Positions 1 through 8,429 of a DNA stretch of 64,000 nucleotides are shown in pieces. The translations under genes and the position numbers were made by a program. This stretch comes from Mesorhizobium sp. GTDB taxonomy: Bacteria; Pseudomonadota; Alphaproteobacteria; Rhizobiales; Rhizobiaceae. The notes under the pieces are model-generated. The model worked only from the letters and a program-made list of their open reading frames with translations, had not been told where the DNA came from and searched no databases. The stretch spans positions 675,331 to 739,330 of the forward strand of contig JAHBYX010000002.1 in NCBI GenBank assembly GCA_019635735.1, in the 5' to 3' direction. Numbering within the stretch: position 1 is the stretch's first letter; each line of letters starts with the position of its first letter.

Positions 1-156
1 GATCCGGCTATCGCCCCCACGGCCGATTCCGAACTCCAGCGGGCCGTCGGCTGGATCCTCGGAGCGACGCAATTGCGTGCCGAGATCGCATGGACCGGAG
101 CCGCCGGCCTCTGGCGCAGGCTGAAGCGATCCAGAAGGTTCTGGAGCCGCACCTGA
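1..156 (+). CDS. possible 3' end of an unrecognised gene (partial)
   Basis: Frame 1 is open from the window edge to a TGA at 154-156. The roughly 51 visible residues have a mildly amphipathic pattern and a basic end rich in Arg and Trp. The C-terminus of aroA, which often precedes cmk in this group, is not visible. Frame 3 is also open until 191, so even the frame is uncertain. I do not recognise the product. Confidence 0.2.
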   Translation, partial: DPAIAPTADSELQRAVGWILGATQLRAEIAWTGAAGLWRRLKRSRRFWSRT

Positions 157-190
157 CTTCGCACTTGCGCAAAATGCCGGGACAGGCTTG

Positions 191-847
191 ATGCCGGCCA
201 TGACCAGTCTCCTCATCGCCATCGACGGACCGGCCGCTTCGGGCAAGGGCACGCTCTCGCGCCGCCTTGCCGACTACTATCACCTGCCGCATCTCGACAC
301 CGGGCTGACCTATCGCGCCGTGGCCCACGAACTGATCCGCAGCGGCCAGCCGCTGGACGACGAGGCGCATGCCATCGAGGCCGCGCGTCGCGTCGATCTG
401 GCCAATCTCGACAAGCATGCACTGTCGGCGCACAGCGTCGGCGAGGCCGCCTCGCGCGTCGCGGTGATCTCGGACGTGCGGCGCCTGCTGGTCGAGAAAC
501 AGCGGGAGTTTGCCCGCCAGCCTGGCGGCGCCGTGCTCGACGGCCGCGACATCGGCACCGTCGTGACGCCGGATGCCGACGTGAAACTCTACGTCACGGC
601 GAGCCCGGAGGTGCGCGCGCGCCGCCGCCTGCGCGATATCGAGGACCGGGGCGGACACGCGGATATGTCGGAGATTCTCGCCGACATCCGCCGCCGCGAC
701 GAGCGCGACATCGGCCGCGCCGACTCGCCCCTGCGCCCCGCGTCAGACGCGCACTTGCTCGATACGTCCGAAATGTCTATAGAGGCCGCGTTCCGGGCAG
801 CCCGGGCCATCGTCGATGGCGCGCTGGCCAAGCGGAACGGGGCCTGA
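191..847 (+). CDS. cmk: cytidylate kinase
   Basis: CMP/dCMP kinase (218 aa), which makes CDP/dCDP from CMP/dCMP and ATP in the cytoplasm. The P-loop GPAASGKGT lies near residues 13-21, followed by the CMP-binding segment with [12 protein letters not shown] and the later DGRDIGTVV motif characteristic of Cmk. Length is normal for the family. ATG 191 is chosen; an in-frame TTG lies directly before it and another ATG at 200. rpsA follows after 193 bp, the cmk-rpsA order common in proteobacteria. Confidence 0.95.
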   Translation: MPAMTSLLIAIDGPAASGKGTLSRRLADYYHLPHLDTGLTYRAVAHELIRSGQPLDDEAHAIEAARRVDLANLDKHALSAHSVGEAASRVAVISDVRRLLVEKQREFARQPGGAVLDGRDIGTVVTPDADVKLYVTASPEVRARRRLRDIEDRGGHADMSEILADIRRRDERDIGRADSPLRPASDAHLLDTSEMSIEAAFRAARAIVDGALAKRNGA

Positions 848-1040
848 TCCGGCGGCAAGTCCTTCCAGGCGGAAGCTCGCCAGCCATATCCGGCCACTGA
901 ACCAGCCTGCCAGCATTCTCATGCGCCGGAACTTGCCGCCACGGGCGGCACAAGGGCTTTCAGCCCGGAACGCCGGCAGGTCGACGCAACACGAACCACG
1001 GCGCCGCGTCCCGCAACCAGCGGGACCCCCAGGAGAACAC

Positions 1041-2720
1041 ATGTCAGCTGCAAATCCCTCTCGCGACGATTTCGCGAGCCTGCTCGACGAATCGTTTTCG
1101 GAGAGCAATTCCGCCGAAGGATCGGTCGTCCGCGGCGTGATCACATCCATTGAAAAGGACATGGCCATTATCGACGTCGGCCTGAAGGTCGAAGGTCGCG
1201 TACCGCTCAAGGAATTCGGCACCAAGGCGAAGGATCTCAAGGCCGGCGACACGGTCGAGGTCATGGTCGAGCGCATCGAGAACGCGCTGGGCGAAGCCGT
1301 CCTGTCGCGCGAGAAGGCCCGCCGCGAGGAGAGCTGGGTCAAGCTCGAAGAGAAGTTCAACCGCGGAGAGCGCGTCGAAGGCGTCATCTTCAACCAGGTC
1401 AAGGGCGGCTTCACCGTCGATCTCGACGGTGCGGTGGCCTTCCTGCCGCGTTCGCAGGTCGACATCCGTCCGATCCGCGACGTCACGCCCCTCATGCACA
1501 CGCCGCAGCCCTTCGAGATCCTCAAGATGGATCGCCGTCGCGGCAACATCGTCGTGTCGCGCCGCACCGTGCTCGAGGAGAGCCGTGCCGAGCAGCGCTC
1601 CGAGATCGTCCAGAACCTCGAAGAGGGTCAGGTCGTCGAGGGCGTGGTCAAGAACATCACCGACTACGGCGCGTTCGTCGACCTCGGCGGCATCGACGGC
1701 CTGCTGCACGTCACCGACATGGCCTGGCGCCGCGTCAACCATCCGACCGAGATCCTCAACATCGGTCAGACGGTCAAGGTGCAGATCATCCGCATCAACC
1801 AGGAGACCCACCGCATCTCGCTCGGCATGAAGCAGCTCGAGTCGGATCCGTGGGGCGACATCGGCACCAAGTTCCCGATCGGCAAGAAGATCAAGGGAAC
1901 TGTCACGAACATCACCGACTACGGCGCGTTCGTGGAGCTGGAGCCGGGCATCGAAGGCCTCATCCACGTCTCCGAGATGTCCTGGACCAAGAAGAACGTC
2001 CATCCCGGCAAGATCCTCTCGACCAGCCAGGACGTCGACGTCGTGGTGCTCGAGGTCGATCCGGCCAAGCGCCGCATCTCTCTCGGCCTCAAGCAGACGC
2101 TCGAGAATCCGTGGGAAGCCTTCGTGCGCAGCCACCCCGTCGGTTCGACCGTCGAGGGCGAGGTCAAGAACAAGACCGAGTTCGGCCTGTTCATCGGTCT
2201 CGACGGCGACGTGGACGGCATGGTGCACCTCTCCGACCTCGACTGGACCCGTCCGGGCGAGCAGGTGATCGAAGAGTATCAGCGCGGCCAGATGGTCAAG
2301 GCCCAGGTCCTCGACATCGACGTCGACAAGGAGCGCATCTCGCTCGGCATCAAGCAGCTGCAGCGTGACACCGGCGCCGATTCGGGCGACCTGCGCAAGA
2401 ACGCCGTCGTGACCTGCGAGGTGACGAAGATCACCGACGGCGGCATCGAGGTTCGTCTCGTCGAGAGCGGTCTCGAGAGCTTCATCAAGCGCAACGACCT
2501 GTCGCGCGACCGCGACGAGCAGCGCCCCGAGCGCTTCTCGGTCGGCCAGAAGCTCGACGCCCGCGTCATCGCCTACGACAAGAAGACCCGCAAGGTGCAG
2601 GTCTCGGTCAAGGCGCTGGAAATCGCCGAGGAAAAGGAAGCCGTCGCTCAGTACGGCTCCACCGACTCCGGCGCATCGCTCGGCGACATCCTCGGCGCGG
2701 CGCTCAAGAGCCGCAACTAA
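1041..2720 (+). CDS. rpsA: 30S ribosomal protein S1
   Basis: 559 aa, full length for S1, which binds mRNA on the 30S subunit and helps initiation on structured or weak Shine-Dalgarno messages. Repeated S1 (OB-fold) domains are evident from recurring patterns such as TDYGAFVDLGGIDGLLHVTD, and HVSEMSWTKKNVHPGKIL and HLSDLDWTRPGEQV in later repeats; six domains are expected. The reading frame extends upstream to 816, but ATG 1041 has AGGAGA 5 bases before it and gives the typical N-terminus MSAANPSRDDFASLL. A strong terminator follows. Confidence 0.97.
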   Translation: MSAANPSRDDFASLLDESFSESNSAEGSVVRGVITSIEKDMAIIDVGLKVEGRVPLKEFGTKAKDLKAGDTVEVMVERIENALGEAVLSREKARREESWVKLEEKFNRGERVEGVIFNQVKGGFTVDLDGAVAFLPRSQVDIRPIRDVTPLMHTPQPFEILKMDRRRGNIVVSRRTVLEESRAEQRSEIVQNLEEGQVVEGVVKNITDYGAFVDLGGIDGLLHVTDMAWRRVNHPTEILNIGQTVKVQIIRINQETHRISLGMKQLESDPWGDIGTKFPIGKKIKGTVTNITDYGAFVELEPGIEGLIHVSEMSWTKKNVHPGKILSTSQDVDVVVLEVDPAKRRISLGLKQTLENPWEAFVRSHPVGSTVEGEVKNKTEFGLFIGLDGDVDGMVHLSDLDWTRPGEQVIEEYQRGQMVKAQVLDIDVDKERISLGIKQLQRDTGADSGDLRKNAVVTCEVTKITDGGIEVRLVESGLESFIKRNDLSRDRDEQRPERFSVGQKLDARVIAYDKKTRKVQVSVKALEIAEEKEAVAQYGSTDSGASLGDILGAALKSRN

Positions 2721-2744
2721 GGCTGCAACGCCGATACAATGCCA

Positions 2745-2777
2745 AAACCCCGCCGGAGCGATCCGGCGGGGTTTTTT
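2745..2777 (+). terminator. intrinsic terminator of rpsA
   Basis: A GC-rich stem (AACCCCGCCGGA paired with TCCGGCGGGGTT, 4-base loop) is followed by a run of six T. It starts about 25 bp after the rpsA stop codon. Confidence 0.9.
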
Positions 2778-2953
2778 CATTCATCGTAGTCGACCCGATT
2801 CGCCCCGGGTCGGCTCAGTTCGGACACGGCTAGACGTGGATGGATTCCAGGTTGGCGAGCCGGTTCGGCCCGGAATCCTGCGCTTCGGAAAAAAATCGAT
2901 CCACACCCCTCGCCACCGCCCCCACACTGCGCCTGACCGAAACGGGGGACGCG

Positions 2954-3370
2954 ATGGACTGGGCGACGCAGACCGACATCATCAGGCGCATCGTCGCCAT
3001 GCTGCTGGTGCTCGCCGATCTCGCCGACCGCGCGCGCCACGCGTCGCGCCCGGAGCGCTGCCGTGTCCTCGGGCTATTGCTCCGGGCCGAAATGGTCGCG
3101 CAGGTCGACGGTCATGCGCGCCGGCGCGGCGCGCCGCCGCTGGGCGGATGCCCCGATCCGGCGATATCCGATGCACCCGGCAACGAGCCGGCCGACGCCG
3201 CGCATCTGGCGCTCCGCTTGCGGGCTCTGTCGCTCGTGTGGGCAACTCTCCTGGCGTGGATGCTGAGGGTCGCCCGCCGGCGGTCGGCGGGATCTCGGAT
3301 CGTGCCTGCCAGCACTCCGGCCGGCGACGCCCATGCGCTCGCGGCGCCGCGCGCGCCGGACACGTCCTGA
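2954..3370 (+). CDS. hypothetical protein, membrane-associated
   Basis: 138 aa. ATG 2954 is preceded by GGGGA at 2944-2948. The N-terminal part (DIIRRIVAMLLVLADLADRA) is a hydrophobic helix, and a second hydrophobic stretch (ALSLVWATLLAWMLRV) lies near residues 92-108, so two membrane-associated helices are likely. The middle and C-terminal parts are Ala/Arg/Pro-rich and look disordered. I recognise no family. The same frame is open to 2840, but without a ribosome site there. Moderate confidence that this is a gene. Confidence 0.5.
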   Translation: MDWATQTDIIRRIVAMLLVLADLADRARHASRPERCRVLGLLLRAEMVAQVDGHARRRGAPPLGGCPDPAISDAPGNEPADAAHLALRLRALSLVWATLLAWMLRVARRRSAGSRIVPASTPAGDAHALAAPRAPDTS

Positions 3371-3531
3371 CGGCAAAAGCCTTCGGTCCGGCGCTGGCCG
3401 AAGCACGGCGCCCATCCTCCGTTCCCGAACCTTATTCTCTGGCGAGCCATGTCGCCGGAGCCGCCGGCGCGCGTCCGAAAATGAGTCGGCGATACGCCGG
3501 GCCTTTCTTTGGAACCAGGGCAACCCCTCTT

Positions 3532-3556
3532 GGAACCTTGGCCGGGCCGTCGCGTT
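3532..3556 (+). promoter_or_regulatory. EcfG-type (general stress) promoter of the csbD gene
   Basis: GGAAC at 3532-3536, 16 bases, then CGTT at 3553-3556. This matches the alphaproteobacterial EcfG consensus GGAAC-N16/17-CGTT. It lies 53 bp before the CsbD start codon, and CsbD proteins are typical general-stress products. An upstream GGAAC at 3511 lacks a partner. Confidence 0.7.
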
Positions 3557-3609
3557 TTCCTGCCAGACCGGCTCCGTCGCCGGTTCGTTCAAAATCAAGG
3601 AGATGCGCC

Positions 3610-3807
3610 ATGAATTGGAATCAGGTCGAAGGCAATTGGGAGCAGTTCAAGGGCAAGGTCCAGCAGCAGTGGGGCAAGCTGACGAATGACGATCTCGACG
3701 TCATCCGCGGCAACCGCCGCGAGCTCGCCGGCCGTCTGCAGGAGCGTTATGGCCACGCCCAGGACGCTGCCGACCGCGAAATCGATTCCTGGCTCGCGCG
3801 CCACTGA
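3610..3807 (+). CDS. CsbD family general stress protein
   Basis: 65 aa, with the CsbD pattern NWNQVEGNWEQFKGKVQQQW near the N-terminus and a charged, helical C-terminal half. The biochemical role of the family is unknown; members are small, soluble and induced by general stress. ATG 3610 has AAGGAGATG just upstream. An EcfG-like promoter precedes it and a terminator follows, so it is probably a monocistronic stress gene. Confidence 0.92.
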   Translation: MNWNQVEGNWEQFKGKVQQQWGKLTNDDLDVIRGNRRELAGRLQERYGHAQDAADREIDSWLARH

Positions 3808-3830
3808 TCCGCGCCGCCAGGCTTTCGGAG

Positions 3831-3853
3831 AACCCCGCTTCTGCGGGGTTTTT
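3831..3853 (+). terminator. intrinsic terminator of the csbD gene
   Basis: AACCCCGC (3831-3838) pairs with GCGGGGTT (3843-3850), followed by a T-run to 3853. It touches the end of the convergent Ldh-family gene on the minus strand. Confidence 0.85.
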
Positions 3854-4866
3854 CACGTGGCCGGCAGGCAGGAGCGGAGACGTTCCATCACCGCCGCTTC
3901 GACCTCGACGCCTTCCCGGACTGCCTTCGCCCTCCGCTTCGCCTTTGCCCCTCCCGGAACATGAAGCCCGAAGCCGGTCGTCAGCCGGTCGAGGTGCCGC
4001 CCGGTCCGGTTCGCGAAACCGCCGGTGAACAGCCGCGGGTCGATCGCCAGCACGAACAGCCCGCAGCCCGGCGATTCCGCGCCCTCCGCGAAGGACGGCG
4101 CGTCGAGCGACCAGTTCGCGCCCGAAAGTCCGGCCGCGAGCACTTCGACCATCAGCGCGATATTGGCCCCGCGCGCCCCGCCGAATGCCAGAAGGGCGCC
4201 GCGCATCGCCTCGTGCGGATTCGTGGTCGGCTTGCCGTCGGGCCCGAGCGCCCAGCCTTCGGGAATGGCCTCGCCGCGCTCCGCCGCTGCCCTTATGTTC
4301 ACATAGGCGGTCGCGCTGGACGACTGGTCGATCAGCAGCGGCGGCCCGTGCTCCGTCGGCGCGGCGAAGGCGATCGGGTTGGTGCAGAACACCGGCCTCG
4401 TCGTGCCCGAGCCGGCAAGCAGTGCTGGACCGTTCGCCGCCGCGAGCCCGACCAGCCCGCGCTTAGCGAGGCGGCCGGCGAAATAGCCCAGCGCGCCTGC
4501 CGTATAGGCGTTCTTCTGGCTGAAGATCGCGACGCCGAACGTCTCCGCCACCGCCACCAGGTCCTCGAACGCCATGTCGAAGCCGAGATGCGCCGTCCCG
4601 CCGCCCGCGTCGGACAGGATGATTGCCCGCGCCGGCCGCGAGATGAGAGGCGTTGCCGTGCCGTTGATCCGGCCCGCCTCCAGGGCGTCGAGATAGTCTA
4701 TGAAATGCGCAAGCCCGACCGCCGGCTGGCCCTCCGCCTCGGCGGCCACGGCCGCCCTGGCGATGGACTCCGCGGCGGGGGCCGATGCTCCGGCCGCGAT
4801 TGCCGCATCGATGCAAAGCCGCTCCGCCTCCTCGAGCGAGATGCGTTCCATGGCGGGCATGCTCAT
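3853..4866 (-). CDS. Ldh-family oxidoreductase, probable cyclic imino acid (piperideine/pyrroline-2-carboxylate) reductase
   Basis: 337 aa NAD(P)-dependent enzyme of the malate/L-lactate dehydrogenase (Ldh_2) family: conserved N-terminal helical part, then HFIDYLDALEAGRING, GVAIFSQKNAYTAGALGYF, LAAANGPALLAG and the Asn-Pro segment FCTNPIAFAAP. Members next to amino-acid transporters are often delta1-piperideine-2-carboxylate or delta1-pyrroline-2-carboxylate reductases; that assignment is inferred from context. The start ATG at 4866 overlaps the stop of the upstream permease (ATGA), so it is translated as the last gene of the importer operon. The same frame is open far upstream but there it runs antisense to the permease. 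Confidence 0.85.
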   Translation of the reverse strand: MSMPAMERISLEEAERLCIDAAIAAGASAPAAESIARAAVAAEAEGQPAVGLAHFIDYLDALEAGRINGTATPLISRPARAIILSDAGGGTAHLGFDMAFEDLVAVAETFGVAIFSQKNAYTAGALGYFAGRLAKRGLVGLAAANGPALLAGSGTTRPVFCTNPIAFAAPTEHGPPLLIDQSSSATAYVNIRAAAERGEAIPEGWALGPDGKPTTNPHEAMRGALLAFGGARGANIALMVEVLAAGLSGANWSLDAPSFAEGAESPGCGLFVLAIDPRLFTGGFANRTGRHLDRLTTGFGLHVPGGAKAKRRAKAVREGVEVEAAVMERLRSCLPAT

Positions 4867-5672
4867 CCGAGCCGCACTGGAATCCGGGCCTCCATCTTCC
4901 TGAACAGGAAAATGATGACGCCCGAAATGATCAGATAGATGAGCGCCAGCAAGAGCAGCGGTTCGTAGACGATGAACGTGTCCTGCCTGACCCGCGAGGC
5001 GACCGCGTAGATGTCGACGACGGTGATCGTCGCAACGAGAGGTGTGCATTTCAATTGCAGCACCGTTTCGCCGGCGAGCGTCGGCAGCGCCCGGTGCAGT
5101 GCCTGCGGCAGCCAGATGCGGCGGAAGATCGTAAACGGCCGCATGCCGTAGGCGCGGGCGGCCTCGAGTTGACCCCTGGGCACGCCGGCGAAGGCGCCAC
5201 GCATCACCTCGCCCTCGTAGGCCGCGAAGGAGATCGTCAGGGACAGCACTGCATAGGGCCATGCCTGCCTGAGATAGGGCCATAGCTCCGACTGCCGGAT
5301 CCAGGGAAACTGCGGAAACAGCGAGCCCAGCCCGTAATAGAGCAGCCAGAGCTGGAGGAGGAGCGGCGTGCCGCGGATGACGGTGCAGAACGCGTTGGCG
5401 GGCATCGCCAGCCACCACGGCCCTGCGGCTTGCGCGAGCCCCAGCGGCACGGCCAGCATGATGCCCAGAACGCAGGTGACCACCAGGATCCAGATCGTGC
5501 GCCAGATGCCCTGCAGCGCCAGGCCGTAATAATTCGGCAGCCAGTCCCAGCGCATGAACAGCGCCGCCGAAATGACCAGCGCGGCGGCGACCGCCATCAG
5601 CAGGATGCGGTGCGGCTGCAGCCACGCGCTGCGCGCCGCGAACTCGGCGAGGCTCGTTATGGGAATGCTCAT
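4863..5672 (-). CDS. ABC transporter permease, basic/polar amino acid (HisM-like)
   Basis: 269 aa inner-membrane permease with several hydrophobic helices and the polar-amino-acid permease signature around LEAARAYGMRPFTIFRRIWL, including the EAA-loop residues that contact the ATPase. It forms a heterodimer with the neighbouring HisQ-like permease. The start overlaps the end of that gene by 4 bp and its stop overlaps the reductase start. The substrate is probably a cationic amino acid or guanidino compound, judged from the neighbours. Confidence 0.92.
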   Translation of the reverse strand: MSIPITSLAEFAARSAWLQPHRILLMAVAAALVISAALFMRWDWLPNYYGLALQGIWRTIWILVVTCVLGIMLAVPLGLAQAAGPWWLAMPANAFCTVIRGTPLLLQLWLLYYGLGSLFPQFPWIRQSELWPYLRQAWPYAVLSLTISFAAYEGEVMRGAFAGVPRGQLEAARAYGMRPFTIFRRIWLPQALHRALPTLAGETVLQLKCTPLVATITVVDIYAVASRVRQDTFIVYEPLLLLALIYLIISGVIIFLFRKMEARIPVRLG

Positions 5673-6424
5673 CGCGCGCTCCCCGACACGGCCGGCATAC
5701 CGCGCCGCGACCAGCGCTCGATCCGCGCGATGATCCGGTTGGAGACGAGCGTGAGAAGCAGATAGAGCACGCCCGCGGCGACGAAGAAGGTGAAATAGGC
5801 CTTCGTCTGCCCCGCCGCGGTGCGCGTCTCCTGCGTCAGCTCATTGAAGCCGACGATGGCCAGCAGGGCCGTGTCCTTCGTGGCGATCAGCCACAGATTG
5901 GCAAGGCCCGGTATCGCGAAGGGCAGCATCGCCGGCAGGGTGATCCGGCGCAGCATCAGCATCGGCGCCATGCCGTAGGCGCGGGCCGCCTCGATCTGGC
6001 CCTGCGGGATCGACAGGATCGCGCCGCGCAGCACTTCCGTCGAATAGGCCCCCTGCACCACCGCCAATACCCAGATGCCGGCCACCAGCCCGTTGATGTC
6101 GATGCGCGCGTAGCCCAACGCCTCCAGCACGCGGTTGATGAGATCGGTGCCGGCGAAATAGAGGATCAGGATCAGCACCAGCTCCGGCACGGCACGCACG
6201 ATGGTCGTGTAGACCTCGAGCAGGTCGCGCACGATCGGCCCGCCATAGAGCTTGCCGTAGGCGCCGCCGATGCCGATTGCCAGGCCGAAGCCGTAAGCTC
6301 CGACGGCGATGATCACCGAATTCAACAGCCCCCGCAGCAGATTGCCGCCCCAGCCGGGCGGCTCGAGCGCGAGCAGGTCCATCGTCGAGACCTGCAGCAG
6401 CGGGGCGAAGAGGGTTTCGATCAT
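5669..6424 (-). CDS. ABC transporter permease, basic/polar amino acid (HisQ-like)
   Basis: 251 aa membrane permease of the His/Glu/Gln/Arg family. The EAA loop IEAARAYGMAPMLMLRRI and the pattern PELVLILILYFAG are visible. It overlaps the HisM-like gene by 4 bp. A 130-bp intergenic palindrome separates it from the substrate-binding protein gene upstream in the operon, which could let the binding protein be made in excess over the permeases. Confidence 0.92.
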   Translation of the reverse strand: MIETLFAPLLQVSTMDLLALEPPGWGGNLLRGLLNSVIIAVGAYGFGLAIGIGGAYGKLYGGPIVRDLLEVYTTIVRAVPELVLILILYFAGTDLINRVLEALGYARIDINGLVAGIWVLAVVQGAYSTEVLRGAILSIPQGQIEAARAYGMAPMLMLRRITLPAMLPFAIPGLANLWLIATKDTALLAIVGFNELTQETRTAAGQTKAYFTFFVAAGVLYLLLTLVSNRIIARIERWSRRGMPAVSGSAR

Positions 6425-6440
6425 CGGAGGTTTATGAAAC

Positions 6441-6573
6441 CCCCCTCACAGTCTCGGGCTTCGCCCCATCCACCTCTCCCCGACGATGTGGGGCGAGGAG
6501 ACGCAGCGTCGGCGACTGGACTCTCCTCTCCCCCGGGCAGGGGGAGAGGTGGCCCGAAGGGCCGGTGAGGGGG
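6441..6573. repeat. large intergenic palindrome of Rhizobiales type
   Basis: Outer arms CCCCCTCAC (6441-6449) and GTGAGGGGG (6565-6573); inner arms CCACCTCTCCCC (6470-6481) and GGGGAGAGGTGG (6541-6552). The segment GGCCCGAAGGGCCGGTGAGG resembles a repeat seen widely between genes in rhizobial genomes (RIME-like; exact family name not verified). It sits inside the importer operon between binding-protein and permease genes. Confidence 0.75.
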
Positions 6574-6600
6574 TGCTTAGGCAGAGCCTTCGCTGGCCGC

Positions 6601-7377
6601 TCACCCGCCATAGACGTCGAAGTCGAAATACTTCTTGGTGATCTCGCCATATTTGCCGTTGTCGCGGATCGCCTTGATCGCGGCGTTCAGCTTGACCTTG
6701 AGCTCGGCATCCTCCTTGCGCAGGCCGGCGCCGACGCCAGGTCCGAGGATCTCGAGGTCTTCAGCCACGTTGCCCTTGAGGTCGCAGCAGGCCATGCCGG
6801 CCTCGGACTTCAGGAAGGCGTCGAGCGCGATCGCATCCGCCTGCGTCGCGTCGATGCGGCCGGCGGCGAGATCCTGGTTGGCCTCGTCCTGGGTCTGGTA
6901 TTCCTTGATCTCGGCGGCCTCGGTGAAGTGCTTCTTCACATAGGCGGAATGGGTGGTCGACACCTGCACGCCGATGATCTTGCCTTTCATCCCGGCCGGA
7001 TCGGCGGTGAAGCTCTCGCCCTTCGGCCCGATCACGGCGGTCGGGGTGTTATAGTACTTGTCGGTGAAATCGATCGTCTTCTTGCGCTCGTCGGTGATCG
7101 ACATCGAGTTCATGATCGCGTCGATCTTCTTGGTCGTCAGCGCCGGGATCAGGCCGTCCCAGGGAATCGGCGTCAGTTCGCAGGTGAGCTTCGCCTCGGT
7201 GCAGATGGCGTCGATGATCTCGACCTCCCAGCCGCCCCACTTGCCGGATGCGTCCGCAGCCCAGAAGGGCGGATAGGCCTCCGGTGAGAACCCGACCTTG
7301 ACTGTCTGCGCCGATGCGAAGCCGGCGGTGGCTGCGAGCAGGGCCGCCGCGGCGGCGAGTTTGACGATCGTCTTCAT
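6601..7377 (-). CDS. ABC transporter substrate-binding protein, basic amino acid type
   Basis: 258 aa periplasmic protein of the SBP_bac_3 (HisJ/ArgT) family. A signal peptide with an Ala-rich core ends at ASAQ near residue 22. Family motifs include KVGFSPEAYPPFW, GWEVEIIDAICTEAKLTCEL, NSMSITDERKKTIDFTDKYY and QTQDEANQDLAAGRIDA. The start at 7377 is preceded by GGGAGA on the minus strand; the longer frame to 7434 lacks one. It presents the ligand to the HisQM-like permeases. Confidence 0.93.
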   Translation of the reverse strand: MKTIVKLAAAAALLAATAGFASAQTVKVGFSPEAYPPFWAADASGKWGGWEVEIIDAICTEAKLTCELTPIPWDGLIPALTTKKIDAIMNSMSITDERKKTIDFTDKYYNTPTAVIGPKGESFTADPAGMKGKIIGVQVSTTHSAYVKKHFTEAAEIKEYQTQDEANQDLAAGRIDATQADAIALDAFLKSEAGMACCDLKGNVAEDLEILGPGVGAGLRKEDAELKVKLNAAIKAIRDNGKYGEITKKYFDFDVYGG

Positions 7378-7430
7378 TTCATTTCTCCCGTTCCTGTCCT
7401 TGTTCCCGAATACGCATCCGCCGGTCCTTC

Positions 7431-8237
7431 TCAACCGACCGTGCGGATGAATTGCCTGAGTGCCTCTGTCTTCGGCGCGCCGAACAGCTGGTCCGGCGGC
7501 CCTTCCTCCTCGACGATCCCGTTGCGCAGGAAGACGACATGGGTCGCCACCTCGCGCGCGAACTTCATCTCGTGCGTGACCAGGACCATCGTCCGCCCCT
7601 CGCGGGCGAGGTCGGCGATCACCTTGAGCACTTCGCCGACCAGTTCCGGGTCGAGCGCCGAGGTCGGCTCGTCGAACAGCATGACCCGTGGCTGGATGGC
7701 GAGCGCGCGGGCGATCGCGCCGCGCTGCTGCTGCCCGCCTGAGAGGAAAGCCGGATAGACGTCGCGCTTCTCGGCCAGGCCGACCCGGGCGAGCAGGGCC
7801 TCGGCTGTCGCAATCGCCTCGGCGCGCGACACGCCGAGCACATGAATGGGTACTTCGATGACGTTCTCGATCAGCGTCATGTGGCTCCAGAGGTTGAAGT
7901 TCTGGAACACCATGCCGAGCTTCGAGCGGATGCGCTCGATCTGCCGTCGGTCGGCCGGCACGGTGTTGCCGTGGCTGTCGGCCTTGAGTCTGATCTCCTC
8001 GGCATTGACGCGGATGATCCCGCTGGTCGGGTTTTCGAGGCAGTTGATGCAGCGCAGCAGCGTCGATTTGCCGGAGCCGCTGCCGCCGATGATCGCCACC
8101 ACGTCGCCGTCGCGGGCAGACAGCGACACGCCCTTCAGCACGTGCAGTTCGCCGAACTTCTTGTGCAGGTTCTCGACGTGAATCGCCTCGGCGGCCATCT
8201 GGCCGGCACCCGGGTGAGCGGCCGAGGCGAGGCTCAT
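7431..8237 (-). CDS. ABC transporter ATP-binding protein, basic amino acid type (HisP-like)
   Basis: 268 aa ATPase. Walker A GGSGSGKST, Q-loop in GMVFQNFNLWSHMT, signature LSGGQQQRGAIARAL, Walker B VMLFDEPTSALDPE and the switch His in VLVTHEMKFARE are all intact. It is the first gene of the minus-strand operon (ATPase, binding protein, two permeases, reductase). ATG 8237 has GGAAAGGG upstream; ATG 8198 (255 aa) is an alternative closer to the usual HisP length. Confidence 0.92.
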   Translation of the reverse strand: MSLASAAHPGAGQMAAEAIHVENLHKKFGELHVLKGVSLSARDGDVVAIIGGSGSGKSTLLRCINCLENPTSGIIRVNAEEIRLKADSHGNTVPADRRQIERIRSKLGMVFQNFNLWSHMTLIENVIEVPIHVLGVSRAEAIATAEALLARVGLAEKRDVYPAFLSGGQQQRGAIARALAIQPRVMLFDEPTSALDPELVGEVLKVIADLAREGRTMVLVTHEMKFAREVATHVVFLRNGIVEEEGPPDQLFGAPKTEALRQFIRTVG

Positions 8238-8296
8238 CCGCGACGCCCTTTCCGGGGCATCGGATATCCCTTGCGCCGGTTTTGCCGTCCCGTCAC

Positions 8297-8324
8297 GCTG
8301 GCCAATTCTCCGTCCGTGGCCAGC
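8297..8324. promoter_or_regulatory. inverted repeat in divergent promoter region
   Basis: GCTGGCCA (8297-8304) and TGGCCAGC (8317-8324) form a perfect 8-bp dyad with a 12-bp spacer. It lies in the 192-bp gap between the divergent HisP-like and amidinohydrolase genes, so one regulator could control both arms. No regulator gene is adjacent. Confidence 0.4.
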
Positions 8325-8429
8325 ATGGACCGGCGGCCGCGATGCCGTCAACCCGGGCGTGCCCGCACTTGCGGCACCGCTTCGCCGCTGTGTAGAGATT
8401 GGGCACGGCAGTATGCGAGGAGCCCAGCA

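Noticed and set aside
1..190. aroA 3' end before cmk
   Set aside because: The typical C-terminal sequence is absent in all three plus-strand frames.
1044..2780. 578-aa open frame antisense to rpsA
   Set aside because: It is a mirror frame of a highly conserved gene with strong codon bias; composition is dominated by Asp, Leu, Ala and Val repeats that reflect the S1 repeats, and it has no ribosome site.
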